From the NCBI RefSeq assembly GCF_900102425.1, contig NZ_FNBT01000001.1:1-64000 (forward strand): DNA of 64,000 nucleotides, in the 5' to 3' direction. Position numbers and translations under genes: made by a program. The stretch is from Blastococcus aurantiacus. GTDB taxonomy: Bacteria > Actinomycetota > Actinomycetes > Mycobacteriales > Geodermatophilaceae. The notes under the pieces were generated by a model. It did no database searches. It was not told the DNA's origin and saw only the letters and a program-made list of their open reading frames with translations. Each line of letters opens with the position of its first letter. The first letter of the stretch is position 1. Shown here in pieces: positions 24,773 to 32,372 of the stretch.

Positions 24773-25642
24773 ATGACCGAGGCACGACGGGGCGGCCCCG
24801 GCGGCCGCCCGGCCCGCAAGCGGACGGCGCGCGTGGCGGAGGTGCTGCGCACCTCGCGCATCACGCCGCACATGGTCCGCGTCGTGCTGGGTGGCGAGGG
24901 CCTCGCCGGCTTCCCGGCCGGGGAGTTCACCGACCACTACGTGAAGCTCCAGCTGCCCCCGGCCGGCGCCTCCTACCAGGCGCCCTACGACGTCGACGAG
25001 CTGCGTGCGCAGCTGCCGCCGGAGCAGTGGCCGGTCACCCGCACGTACACGGTGCGCGCCTGGGACGCGGCGGTCGGCGAGCTGACCATCGACTTCGTCC
25101 ACCACGGGGACGCCGGCGTGGCCGGGCCGTGGGCGGCGTCCGCGAAGCCCGGGGACCGCATCCAGTTCATGGGCCCGGGCGGCGCCTACCGCCCGCACCC
25201 GGACGCCGACTGGCACCTGCTCGCCGGTGACGAGGCCGCACTGCCCGCCATCGCCGCGACCCTCGACGGCCTCCCCGCGGGGACGCGGGCGCTGGCCTTC
25301 GTCGAGGTGTCCGGCCCGGAGGAGGAGCAGGCCGACCTGGCGCTGTCCCCGGGCACCGAACTGCGCTGGCTGCACCGCGGGGACGCCGCGCCCGGCGAGG
25401 TCCTCGTGGCAGCCGTGCGCGCCGCCGAGCTCCCGGCCGGCCGCGGGCACCTGTTCGTGCACGGCGAGGCCTACGCCGTCCGCGAGCTGCGCCGGCACCT
25501 GCGCGGGCTGTACGGCCTGGCGCCGGAGTGGACGTCGATCTCCGGCTACTGGCGGCGCGGCGACACCGAGGACGGCTGGCAGTCGACCAAGCAGGAGTGG
25601 AACGCGCAGATCGAGGCGGAGGAGGCCCCGGCGCCGGCCTGA
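24773..25642 (+). CDS. siderophore-interacting protein (ferric-siderophore reductase)
   Basis: 289 residues with a GGAGGA ribosome site before the ATG. The FAD-binding barrel has HMVRVVLGGEGL, EFTDHYVKL, and VTRTYTVRAWD (the R-x-Y-[TS] flavin motif). FVHHGDAGVAGPWAASAKPGD and FMGPGGAYRP follow, then the NAD(P)-type domain with LLAGDEAALPAIAATL and HLFVHGEAYAVRELRR. This is the ViuB/SIP family that frees iron from imported siderophores using NAD(P)H. Cytosolic. No siderophore transporter is adjacent. Regulation by iron is suggested by the box at 24656-24674. Confidence 0.92.
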   Translation: MTEARRGGPGGRPARKRTARVAEVLRTSRITPHMVRVVLGGEGLAGFPAGEFTDHYVKLQLPPAGASYQAPYDVDELRAQLPPEQWPVTRTYTVRAWDAAVGELTIDFVHHGDAGVAGPWAASAKPGDRIQFMGPGGAYRPHPDADWHLLAGDEAALPAIAATLDGLPAGTRALAFVEVSGPEEEQADLALSPGTELRWLHRGDAAPGEVLVAAVRAAELPAGRGHLFVHGEAYAVRELRRHLRGLYGLAPEWTSISGYWRRGDTEDGWQSTKQEWNAQIEAEEAPAPA

Positions 25643-25719
25643 GGCGCGGGCCGGGGCGGCGGTGGCCACGGGGCGTCTGACAAGCTCGCAGGCCACCGAC
25701 CCCTACCGCAGGAGGACCC

Positions 25720-26691
25720 GTGCGCGCCGCCCAGATCTCCACCCTCGACGGCCCCCGGGCGATCCAGGTCGTCGACGTCCCCGAGCCCGAGGCCGGCGAC
25801 AAGGTCCTCATCGAGGTGCACGCCGCCGGGGTCACCTACCCCGAGGTGCTGCAGAGCCGAGGCGAGTACCAGATGAAGCCTCCGCTGCCGTTCGTCCCGG
25901 GCAGCGAGGCGGCCGGCGTGGTCCGCTCCGCGCCCGAGGGCAGCGGGGTCTCCGCGGGCCAGCGCGTCGCGGCCTTCCCGTCGCTGGGCGGCTTCGCCGA
26001 GGTCGTCGCCGCCGCGCCGTCGATGGTGTTCCCGCTGCCGGACCGGATGAGCTTCGAGCAGGGCGCCGCCCTGCCGATGAACTACCTGACGATGCACTTC
26101 GCGCTGCGCCGCCGCGGCAAGCTGCAGGAGGGCGAGTCGGTGCTGGTGCACGGCGCCGCCGGCGGTCTGGGGACGGCGGCCGTCCAGCTGGCCAAGGCCT
26201 ACGGCGCCCGCGTGCTGGCGGTCGTGTCCAGCGACGCCAAGGGCGAGGTGGCCCGCGCCGCCGGCGCCGACGAGATCGTGCCCGCCGACGGCTTCCGCGA
26301 CGCGGTCAAGGAGCTGACGGGTGGGAAGGGCGTCGACGTCGTCGTCGACCCGGTCGGAGGGGACCGCTTCACCGACTCGCTGCGCAGCCTGGGCCGCGAG
26401 GGCCGGATCCTGGTGCTCGGCTTCACCGGCGGCGAGATCCCCACGGTGAAGGTGAACCGGCTGCTGCTCAACAACGTCTCCGTCGTCGGTGTCGGCTGGG
26501 GCGCCTTCTGGGTCGGCGGCGCGCCCGGCTTCCCACAGGAGCAGTGGCAGGAGCTCTACCCCCTGCTCGAGCGCGGCGCGCTGGACCCGGTGCTGGGCAC
26601 CGTGCACCCGCTCGAGGACGTCGTCGAGGCGGTCACCGAGCTCGACGAGCGCCGGGCCGCGGGCAAGGTGCTGCTCCGCATCCGCGGCTGA
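25720..26691 (+). CDS. NADPH:quinone oxidoreductase family protein (zinc-free MDR)
   Basis: 323 residues from a GTG at 25720 with AGGAGG ten bases before. MDR fold without zinc cysteines: VTYPEVLQSRGEYQ, PFVPGSEAAGVV, then VLVHGAAGGLGTAAVQLAKAYGA (AAxGGVG NADP motif, about 142-164) and VDPVGGDRFTDSLRSL. The GRILVLGFTGGEIPTVKVNRLLLNN segment (read in pieces) is typical of the QOR/NDMA-independent group. Likely reduces quinones or enoyl compounds with NADPH. It stands alone and is followed by the 17 bp tandem repeat. Confidence 0.88.
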   Translation: MRAAQISTLDGPRAIQVVDVPEPEAGDKVLIEVHAAGVTYPEVLQSRGEYQMKPPLPFVPGSEAAGVVRSAPEGSGVSAGQRVAAFPSLGGFAEVVAAAPSMVFPLPDRMSFEQGAALPMNYLTMHFALRRRGKLQEGESVLVHGAAGGLGTAAVQLAKAYGARVLAVVSSDAKGEVARAAGADEIVPADGFRDAVKELTGGKGVDVVVDPVGGDRFTDSLRSLGREGRILVLGFTGGEIPTVKVNRLLLNNVSVVGVGWGAFWVGGAPGFPQEQWQELYPLLERGALDPVLGTVHPLEDVVEAVTELDERRAAGKVLLRIRG

Positions 26692-26700
26692 CCGCGCCAC

Positions 26701-26768
26701 CCGACCGACCGCTCCGCCCGACCGACCGCTCCACCCGACCGACCGCTCCGCGCGACCGACCGCTCCGC
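26701..26768. repeat. 17 bp tandem repeat, four copies
   Basis: The unit CCGACCGACCGCTCCGC repeats at 26701, 26718, 26735 and 26752; copy 2 ends CAC and copy 4 begins GC. Within each unit CCGA is itself doubled. It fills the gap between two convergent genes and runs into the hairpin at 26775-26810. Unit length is not a multiple of three, so it is not a coding repeat. Confidence 0.85.
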
Positions 26769-26774
26769 GCGACC

Positions 26775-26810
26775 GGCTGCGGCGCTACTCCCCCAGGAGT
26801 CGCCGCAGCC
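26775..26810. terminator. hairpin across the end of the small minus-strand gene
   Basis: GGCTGCGGCG (26775-26784) pairs perfectly with CGCCGCAGCC (26801-26810); the 16-base loop holds the stop codon (26785-26787) of the minus-strand gene. No T-run follows. As it lies between convergent genes it can serve both strands, but its overlap with the coding end is unusual. Confidence 0.45.
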
Positions 26811-27108
26811 GGCGCGCGGGTTCGCGCACCAGCACGCCGGGCAGGCGCAGCGCCGCGGAGGCCATGCGGACCCCGAACCACAGGAGGTCGGGCCACTCCG
26901 CCGGCCGCGGTGCCACCACTGGCGGGACCTCACGCACAGGCGGAGGCACCGGCGGGAGCGGACCCTGCTCGTCGTCCGCGGGCGGGAGGAGCAGGTCCAG
27001 CGCCCCGTGGGTACGGCGCGGCGCGCGCAGCGACGCGAAGGACGGGATGGGCGGAGCCGCGGGCGACTCGTCCTCGTCGTTCCCGCGTCCACGACCGGTG
27101 GTCGACAC
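26785..27108 (-). CDS. hypothetical Pro-rich protein with C-terminal amphipathic helix
   Basis: 107 residues from a GTG at 27108 (STTGRGRGNDEDES). The first 70 residues are disordered: acidic patch, then PPIPSFASLRAPRRTHGALDLLLPP and a Pro-rich linker. The last 35 (WPDLLWFGVRMASAALRLPGVLVREPARRLRRLL in two parts) form a hydrophobic then Arg-rich helix that could bind membrane. No family recognised. It starts about 128 bp after the cell-wall-type gene on the same strand and may share its transcript. A longer start is possible but has no start codon with a ribosome site. Confidence 0.5.
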   Translation of the reverse strand: MSTTGRGRGNDEDESPAAPPIPSFASLRAPRRTHGALDLLLPPADDEQGPLPPVPPPVREVPPVVAPRPAEWPDLLWFGVRMASAALRLPGVLVREPARRLRRLLGE

Positions 27109-27236
27109 GGCGGGTTCCTCCAGGTCGGGCTCGGTGGTCGGTACGGCAGCGGTGGAGCGGCGCCGCCCGGAGCTGTCGACACTAGTGCCGCCCCGGGACG
27201 GGCCCGCCGCCGCCGTCCGACGGCGCCGGGGCCGCG

Positions 27237-28139
27237 TCAGCGGTAGTTCACGTGCGGGTGGTCCATGTGGTTCGCCGTCGCGCTGCCCCGGTTCTCCATC
27301 TGCTTCCAGGACCCGCCGGGAGAGCTGAGCATCCGCTGCTTCCAGATGATGTAGTCGACGCCGAGCGCGTTCCAGTTCGCCACGTGGTACGCCACGATGG
27401 CATCGCCGAGCGCGCCGTTCGACATCACCATGTAGTCCACCGCCAGGCCGGAGGGGTGCCCGCCCGGGTCGGCGGCGCTGGCGCGGGTGCCGCCGAGGGT
27501 GATCGAGGCCGCCCCCGGGACGTTGCTGACGACGGCGTCCGCGGCCGCCTGCGCCCGAGGGTTGATGGCCCCGGCGGTGTTGCTGATCCGGGCGCGCACG
27601 GTGGCTGCCACCGAACGGGCGGCCTCCGCCAGGCCGGCGGCCGGGGCCTTCGCCGACGGTGCCGGAGCGGTCCTCGGCGCGGCCGCCTTCGCCGCCGCCG
27701 CCGCCGCCTGGGCGGCGGCCCGCTCGGCGGCCTGCCGGGCGGCGGCTTCCTCGGCTGCCTTGCGGGCGGCGGCCTCGGCCTCGGCACGCTGCCGGTCGAT
27801 GACCGCCTGGTCGGCGGCCGCCTGCGCGAACTGGGCGGCGGCCCGGGCGTCCTCGCGACTGCTGCGGGAGGCAGCGAGGTCGCTCAGCGACCCGAGGTCG
27901 CGGGTGACGTCGGCCGCCTCGGGGACCTCCTCCAGGCCGAGCTGGCGGGCGACGCTGACCGACTCCGTGCCGGCGGCCCCGGCCTGCGCGGCCGGACCGG
28001 TGCCGACGACGAGATTCACCACGAGGGCGCCGGAGGCGGCGACACCGAGGTAGATGGCGGGCCGGCGGACGGCGGCCGGGGGACGCCGGTCGGACCGGGG
28101 TCGGCGGCGGAGGGCGGTGACGAGAGTGCGGGGGTGCAT
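27237..28139 (-). CDS. secreted coiled-coil protein with ARB_07466-like C-terminal domain
   Basis: 300 residues. Arg-rich N-terminus and one hydrophobic helix (AIYLGVAASGALVVNLVVG, about 28-46) direct export. A long Ala/Glu/Arg coiled coil follows (about 95-155, AEAEAAARKAAEEAAARQ), then a Pro/Ala linker. The C-terminal domain (about 190-300) has GTRASAADPGGHPSGLAVDYM, VANWNALGVDYIIWKQRM and ATANHMDHPHVNYR, the conserved H, D and HxH pattern of ARB_07466-like domains, which resemble peptidoglycan peptidases. The layout mimics actinobacterial NlpC/Rpf cell-wall hydrolases. Its roughly 430 nt leader holds a probable c-di-AMP riboswitch, as those genes often do. Confidence 0.82.
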   Translation of the reverse strand: MHPRTLVTALRRRPRSDRRPPAAVRRPAIYLGVAASGALVVNLVVGTGPAAQAGAAGTESVSVARQLGLEEVPEAADVTRDLGSLSDLAASRSSREDARAAAQFAQAAADQAVIDRQRAEAEAAARKAAEEAAARQAAERAAAQAAAAAAKAAAPRTAPAPSAKAPAAGLAEAARSVAATVRARISNTAGAINPRAQAAADAVVSNVPGAASITLGGTRASAADPGGHPSGLAVDYMVMSNGALGDAIVAYHVANWNALGVDYIIWKQRMLSSPGGSWKQMENRGSATANHMDHPHVNYR

Positions 28140-28424
28140 GTGTGCGGGTGCTCCGGGGGTGCGTGCAGCGGCGTCCGACCAAGGACGACGAGGGCTGCGA
28201 CGGGTGTGCGGTCTGCGTGGGCTGCGGCTCCCCGGTGGCCAGGACGCGCGGGACGGCGGCCGGCCGAGGCCGGTGCGGTGCCCGAGGGCGCGCCGGGACG
28301 CCGTCGGAGGACGGCGCCGGCAGGGAGCGGCAGGAGCGCTCAGCTGTGCGGGCGGACCCGGGGCTGGTGGTGGCGGGTGGTCCGGGGTCGTGCGGTGGTG
28401 CAGGGGCGCGCCATCCGGCGGCTC
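28140..28424 (-). promoter_or_regulatory. leader between riboswitch and start codon (expression platform)
   Basis: About 285 nt of transcribed leader with no convincing gene on either strand. On the minus strand GCCGTC-CTCC-GACGGC (28315 to 28300) forms a compact hairpin inside a longer GC-rich palindrome and may act as the terminator or anti-terminator arm controlled by the riboswitch. The plus-strand frame 28142-28459 runs antisense through the leader and looks non-coding. Confidence 0.4.
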
Positions 28425-28565
28425 TCCGTTCTTCCGATACCGCTTACCGAGTTAGCTGACGGATTCGGGCTCAGAAGTGCCCTACCCGGCCGGAGCGGTG
28501 TCCGGTCCGGGACTCACCCCGGTGGTGCGGTGGGTCCCCGGCTCGCCCGCGTCCCAGAGGGACGA
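28425..28565 (-). ncRNA. probable c-di-AMP riboswitch (ydaO/yuaA class)
   Basis: On the minus strand the order is GCGAGCCGGGGACCCACC, GGGGTGAGTCCCGG, GGGTAGGGCACTTCTGAGCC, CGAATCCGTCAGCTAAC, TCGGTAAGCG and a final purine-rich GGAAGAACGGAG. I recognise this series (GGGGTGA, GTAGGG, CGAAxCCGTCAGCTAAC, GTAxGCG) as the ydaO consensus of actinobacteria, where it lies before rpf and NlpC/P60-type wall hydrolase genes and shuts them off when c-di-AMP binds. The gene downstream here is an exported wall-type protein, which fits. The exact ends, especially helix P1, are estimates. Confidence 0.75.
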
Positions 28566-28667
28566 GGGCGACTCAGCGGCGTCCGTCCGGTCTCCCCGGG
28601 TGGGGACGTGTCGGCCGGCGGACTCGACCACGGTAACCAGCGTTACGGTTTCGTGACAAACGGCGAC

Positions 28668-28691
28668 GGCGTGTCCCGCCGGGGACACGCC
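28668..28691 (-). terminator. hairpin terminator after the SGNH hydrolase gene
   Basis: GGCGTGTCCC and GGGACACGCC form a perfect 10 bp stem with a GCCG loop, 26 bp past the minus-strand stop at 28717; outer bases GACG/CGCCGTC extend it. Downstream sequence on the minus strand is only weakly T-rich (GTTTGTC). It separates this gene from the riboswitch transcript. Confidence 0.7.
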
Positions 28692-28716
28692 GCCGTCGTG
28701 CAGGGCGTCGCGGAGC

Positions 28717-29565
28717 TCAGAGGCGCCGCATGACCTTCATGGCCTGGGCCGCCATCTGGGCCTCACCCAGGGCGTTCGGGTGGACGATCACCGGGTTGGT
28801 GCCCACCAGGACCGGCTCGACCCACCGGACGCCGATCGGCTGGCACGCGTCGTGGCCCTCCGACACCCGGCTCAGGTCGACGAAGGTCACACCCGTCGCC
28901 CTCGCCGCGCGGCGGATCGCGTCGTTCAGCGTCGCCTGGACGCCGCGCAGGTAGGGGACGTCGCCCTCGGCGACCGGCATCAGCGGGAAGCAGCCGCGGG
29001 TGGCCGGGAGGATGGAGGGATAGCCCAGGATCGCGACCTCCGCGTGCGGCGCCTTGGCCCGCACCGCCTTGAGCACCCGGACCAGCGAGGGGTACGTCGT
29101 CGTCCGGATGGTGTCCTGGAAGGACGAGCCGTACTGGTCGCGGCAGGGGCTGCCCTTGCCGAGCGTCGTCAGCCCGGCCGCCCCGCACCGGAGGATCGAG
29201 TTGATGAAGACGCCGCTGTCGTTGCCGCCGATCGTCATCGTGACCACCTGCGTGTCGCGGGTGACCGCGTCCAGCTGCGGCGCCACACCCGGGTACTGGC
29301 CGGCCAGGTAGTCGCCGGTGTCCGCTCCCCCGCAGGTCACGTCGGTGAGCTGCGCGCCGGTGGCCGCGGCGATGACGTGCGGGTAGTTGGCGGTCGAGCG
29401 CAGGCACTGCGGAGGTGCGGTGAGGTCGGGCGGCAGGACACCGGAGGCGGCGCTGTAGGAGTCCCCGAGCGCCACGTACCGGACCGGGCCGGTCGCCTGG
29501 GACGGAGGTGCGACGACCACGAGGGTCGTGAACACGGCCAGCAGGCAGGCGGCGAGACGGCGCAC
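28717..29565 (-). CDS. secreted SGNH/GDSL hydrolase (lipase/esterase)
   Basis: 282 residues from the GTG at 29565, giving a short Arg start and a Sec signal (LLAVFTTLVVVAPPSQA, cut after about residue 24). Block I is YVALGDSYSAASG with Ser36, block III is TIGGNDSG, and block V has the His of VIVHPNALG near the end. Six cysteines in the mature part (QC, TC, RC, PC, GC, AC) suggest three disulfides as in Streptomyces SCO1725-type lipases. Expected to act outside the cell on acyl esters. Divergent from pckG across about 275 bp. Confidence 0.9.
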   Translation of the reverse strand: MRRLAACLLAVFTTLVVVAPPSQATGPVRYVALGDSYSAASGVLPPDLTAPPQCLRSTANYPHVIAAATGAQLTDVTCGGADTGDYLAGQYPGVAPQLDAVTRDTQVVTMTIGGNDSGVFINSILRCGAAGLTTLGKGSPCRDQYGSSFQDTIRTTTYPSLVRVLKAVRAKAPHAEVAILGYPSILPATRGCFPLMPVAEGDVPYLRGVQATLNDAIRRAARATGVTFVDLSRVSEGHDACQPIGVRWVEPVLVGTNPVIVHPNALGEAQMAAQAMKVMRRL

Positions 29566-29840
29566 GAGGGGACTCCAGACGTCGCGGGGGGATGCCGACG
29601 GGTGCAACGACCAACGCGGCGGACGGTTACGCGCGTCACACCGGTGAGCGTGGGACGTACTCCTTCCGGATGGCCGGGATCGGTCCGGAGGCCTCCCGCC
29701 GTACATCGGCGTTAACACGCCTGACACCATCACCGGACTATTCCCGATCAAGGGTCCACACCACTCCCTCGAAGAGTGGCGCGGTGGCTGGATCGTGCCC
29801 GGGACGAGAAGGTGGGTCGTAGCGGATGGAGAGGATCCTC

Positions 29841-31685
29841 GTGACTGCCATTGACGCGGTACTGGACGAAGCGGGACTGACGAACGAAGCCGTCCGGTCC
29901 TACGTGAAGCACTGGGCGCAGCACACCGGCGCGGAGCGCGTCGAGGTCATCAACGCCTCCGACGACGCCCGCCTGGTCCAGGAGGCACTGGACGCGGGTG
30001 AGCTCCTCCCTGCGGGCGAGGGGCGCTACTACTCCCGGAGTCATCCCAAGGACACGGCGCGCTCCGAGGAGCGCACGGTCGTCGCGACGAACAACCCCGA
30101 CGACAAGGGCGAGTACAACAACTGGCGCCCGGCGTCGGAGATGCGCCCGATGCTCGAGGAGCGGATGGCCGGCAAGTCCGCGGGCAAGACGATGTACGTC
30201 GTCCCCTACGTGATGGCCCCGCCCGGGTCCCCGCTGCAGGCCTTCGCCACGGGCGTCGAGCTCACCGACACGCGCACGGTGGTGCTGCACATGATCCGCA
30301 TGGCGCGGGTGGGCGTGCAGTACGTCAACGAGCTCGCCGACCAGGACTACTTCGTCCGCGGCGTGCACGTCACCGGCGACCTGGACAACCTGGGCCAGGG
30401 CACCGCCGACGACCAGCGCTACTTCGTCACCATCGCCGACGAGCGCACGATCCTCCACTACGGCTCGTCCTACGGCGGCAACGCGCTGCTGGGCAAGATC
30501 GCCCACGGCCTGCGCCAGGCGACCTACGACGGCTGGGCCTCGGGCAAGTTCCTCGCCGAGCAGTTCCTGCTGCTGGGCATCGACGACAAGCAGACCGGCC
30601 GCACGTACCACATCTGCGGTGGCATGCCGAGCGCGTCGGGCAAGACGAACCTGGCCATGATCCTGGCGCCCGACGCCCTCGGTGACCGCTACCAGGTGCA
30701 CTTCTACGGCGACGACATCGCCTGGCTGTGGGTGGACGAGGAGGACGGCCGCGTCTACGCGATCAACCCCGAGTACGGGGCCTTCGGCGTCGCCAAGGAC
30801 ACCAACGAGGTCACCAACCCCACCGCGGTCGAAGCGATCGCCGAGGGCACCGGGACGATCTTCACCAACGTCGCCTACAACGAGCAGACGCAGGATGTCT
30901 GGTGGGAGGGCAAGACCAAGAACCGGCCCGCCGACGTCACCGGCTGGCGCGACTGGAAGGGCGAGCTGATCTCGGAGCGCTCCGAGGACGAGAAGGACGC
31001 TCCCTGGGCGCACCCGAACAGCCGCTTCACCACGACGCTGGCCAACATCCCGAACATCGCGCCGGACTACGAGAACCCGAAGGGCGTGCCGGTCGACGCG
31101 ATCATCTTCGGTGGGCGCACCCGGGACCGCGAGCCGCTGGTCCGCGCGATCACCGACCTCGCCGAGGGCGTCTACGACGGCCTCACCCTGGGCGCGGAGG
31201 CGACCTTCGCCGCCGAGGGCACCGAGGGCGTGCTGCGGTACGACCCGATGTCGATGCGCCCGTTCATGGCCTACTCCGAAGGCGCGTACGCCGCGCACTG
31301 GATGAAGATCATCGGCGCCGCGAAGGACCAGCCGGTCTTCGCCCACGTGAACTGGTTCCAGCGGGGCGAGGACGGCCGCTTCCTGTGGCCGGGGTACCGG
31401 GACAACCTGCGCCCGCTGCTGTGGCTCATGCAGCTGCGCAACGGCGAGGTCACCGGACGCCGGACGCCGGTGGGCATCGTGCCGACCAAGGAGGAGCTGC
31501 AGCTCGAGGGCATGGAGGACCTCCGCCCGGACGACCTGGAGACGATCCTGTCGATCGACGTCCCGCGCTGGCAGCAGGAGATGGCGCACCGCGAGCAGCA
31601 CCTCTCGCTGTTCCGCGACATGCCCGAGGAGATCTGGGCGGCCCACCGACGCGTCTCCGACGCACTGGACGCCGAGGCGAAGTGA
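29841..31685 (+). CDS. pckG: phosphoenolpyruvate carboxykinase (GTP)
   Basis: About 614 residues from the GTG at 29841, which has GGAGAGGA before it; an in-frame ATG at 29826 would add five residues. All GTP-PEPCK marks are present: substrate-binding RSHPKDTARSEERTVV, kinase-1a P-loop GGMPSASGKTNL (about 260-271) with the mobile-loop Cys replaced in the usual actinobacterial way, kinase-2 FYGDDIAWLWVDE, and FGGRTRDREPLV. Converts oxaloacetate to PEP with GTP and Mn2+; the gateway to gluconeogenesis. Together with mqo at 36.2 kb this covers malate-oxaloacetate-PEP flow. Ends at a strong terminator. Confidence 0.96.
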   Translation: MTAIDAVLDEAGLTNEAVRSYVKHWAQHTGAERVEVINASDDARLVQEALDAGELLPAGEGRYYSRSHPKDTARSEERTVVATNNPDDKGEYNNWRPASEMRPMLEERMAGKSAGKTMYVVPYVMAPPGSPLQAFATGVELTDTRTVVLHMIRMARVGVQYVNELADQDYFVRGVHVTGDLDNLGQGTADDQRYFVTIADERTILHYGSSYGGNALLGKIAHGLRQATYDGWASGKFLAEQFLLLGIDDKQTGRTYHICGGMPSASGKTNLAMILAPDALGDRYQVHFYGDDIAWLWVDEEDGRVYAINPEYGAFGVAKDTNEVTNPTAVEAIAEGTGTIFTNVAYNEQTQDVWWEGKTKNRPADVTGWRDWKGELISERSEDEKDAPWAHPNSRFTTTLANIPNIAPDYENPKGVPVDAIIFGGRTRDREPLVRAITDLAEGVYDGLTLGAEATFAAEGTEGVLRYDPMSMRPFMAYSEGAYAAHWMKIIGAAKDQPVFAHVNWFQRGEDGRFLWPGYRDNLRPLLWLMQLRNGEVTGRRTPVGIVPTKEELQLEGMEDLRPDDLETILSIDVPRWQQEMAHREQHLSLFRDMPEEIWAAHRRVSDALDAEAK

Positions 31686-31712
31686 TCCGCAGGGGGCTGC
31701 TCCCCCGCTGAC

Positions 31713-31754
31713 GACGACGAAGGCCCCGACCGCACGGTCGGGGCCTTCGTCGTC
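31713..31754 (+). terminator. strong intrinsic-type terminator after pckG
   Basis: A perfect 19 bp inverted repeat (GACGACGAAGGCCCCGACC with its complement) closes a GCAC loop 28 bp past the pckG stop. TCTCC follows rather than a long T-run. A sibling with the same core (GAAGGCCCCGACC) sits at 33492-33524. Confidence 0.9.
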
Positions 31755-31877
31755 TCTCCGGCGCGCGCCTGCCGGCACCGCTGCCGCCGCACCCGGAAGG
31801 ATCCGCTCCCGCCGCGTGCAGCATCCGGGAGCCCCCGATGCGTCTGGACGGGTGGAGACCACAGACAGGAGCAGGGC

Positions 31878-32372
31878 GTGACGTTCGAGCAGTTCGTGGC
31901 GGCACAGGGGGCTCCCCTGCTGCGGCTGGCGTTCGTCCTGACCGCGGACCGGCACCTCGCCGAGGACCTGACCCAGACGGCGCTCGCCGACGCCTACCGG
32001 CACTGGCGAAGAGTGACGGCGGCGCAGGATCCCGCGGCCTACGTCCGGCGGATGCTCGTGAACGCACACCTGAGCTGGCGACGCCGCCGGTCGAGCACCG
32101 AGCGCCCCACCGAGCTGGCCGACACGTCGGTGGACACGGCAGCCGCACCCGGTGACGCCCTCGCGGCCCGGGAGCAGATGCGCACGCTGCTGGCCGATCT
32201 GGCGCCACGGGCCCGGACGGTCCTGGTGCTGCGCTACTACGCCGACCTCGACGACGCCGCGATCGCCGAGGCGATGGGGGTCAGCGCCAGCTCGGTGCGG
32301 GCGACCGCCTCCCGCGCGCTGGCCGGTCTCCGCGCCACCGCCGTCGTCGACACCGTCCAGGAGGCGCCATGA
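31878..32372 (+). CDS. SigE-family ECF sigma-70 factor
   Basis: 164 residues from a GTG at 31878 with AGGAGC upstream. Region 2: FVAAQGAPLLRLAFVLTADRHLAEDLTQTALADAY, read in blocks, with AYVRRMLVNAHLSWRRRRS; region 4: [36 protein letters not shown]. This is the short SigE (SACE/SCO-type 'SigE family') group that lacks extra domains. Its final four bases overlap the start of the next gene (ATGA), so the neighbour is very likely its membrane partner. Confidence 0.9.
   Translation: MTFEQFVAAQGAPLLRLAFVLTADRHLAEDLTQTALADAYRHWRRVTAAQDPAAYVRRMLVNAHLSWRRRRSSTERPTELADTSVDTAAAPGDALAAREQMRTLLADLAPRARTVLVLRYYADLDDAAIAEAMGVSASSVRATASRALAGLRATAVVDTVQEAP

Noticed and set aside
26701-26768. CRISPR array
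   Set aside because: Units of 17 bp follow each other without spacers; it is a simple tandem repeat, and no cas gene is present.
28142-28459. 105-codon plus-strand frame in the riboswitch leader
   Set aside because: Cys/Gly/Arg-rich, no ribosome site, antisense to the transcribed leader.
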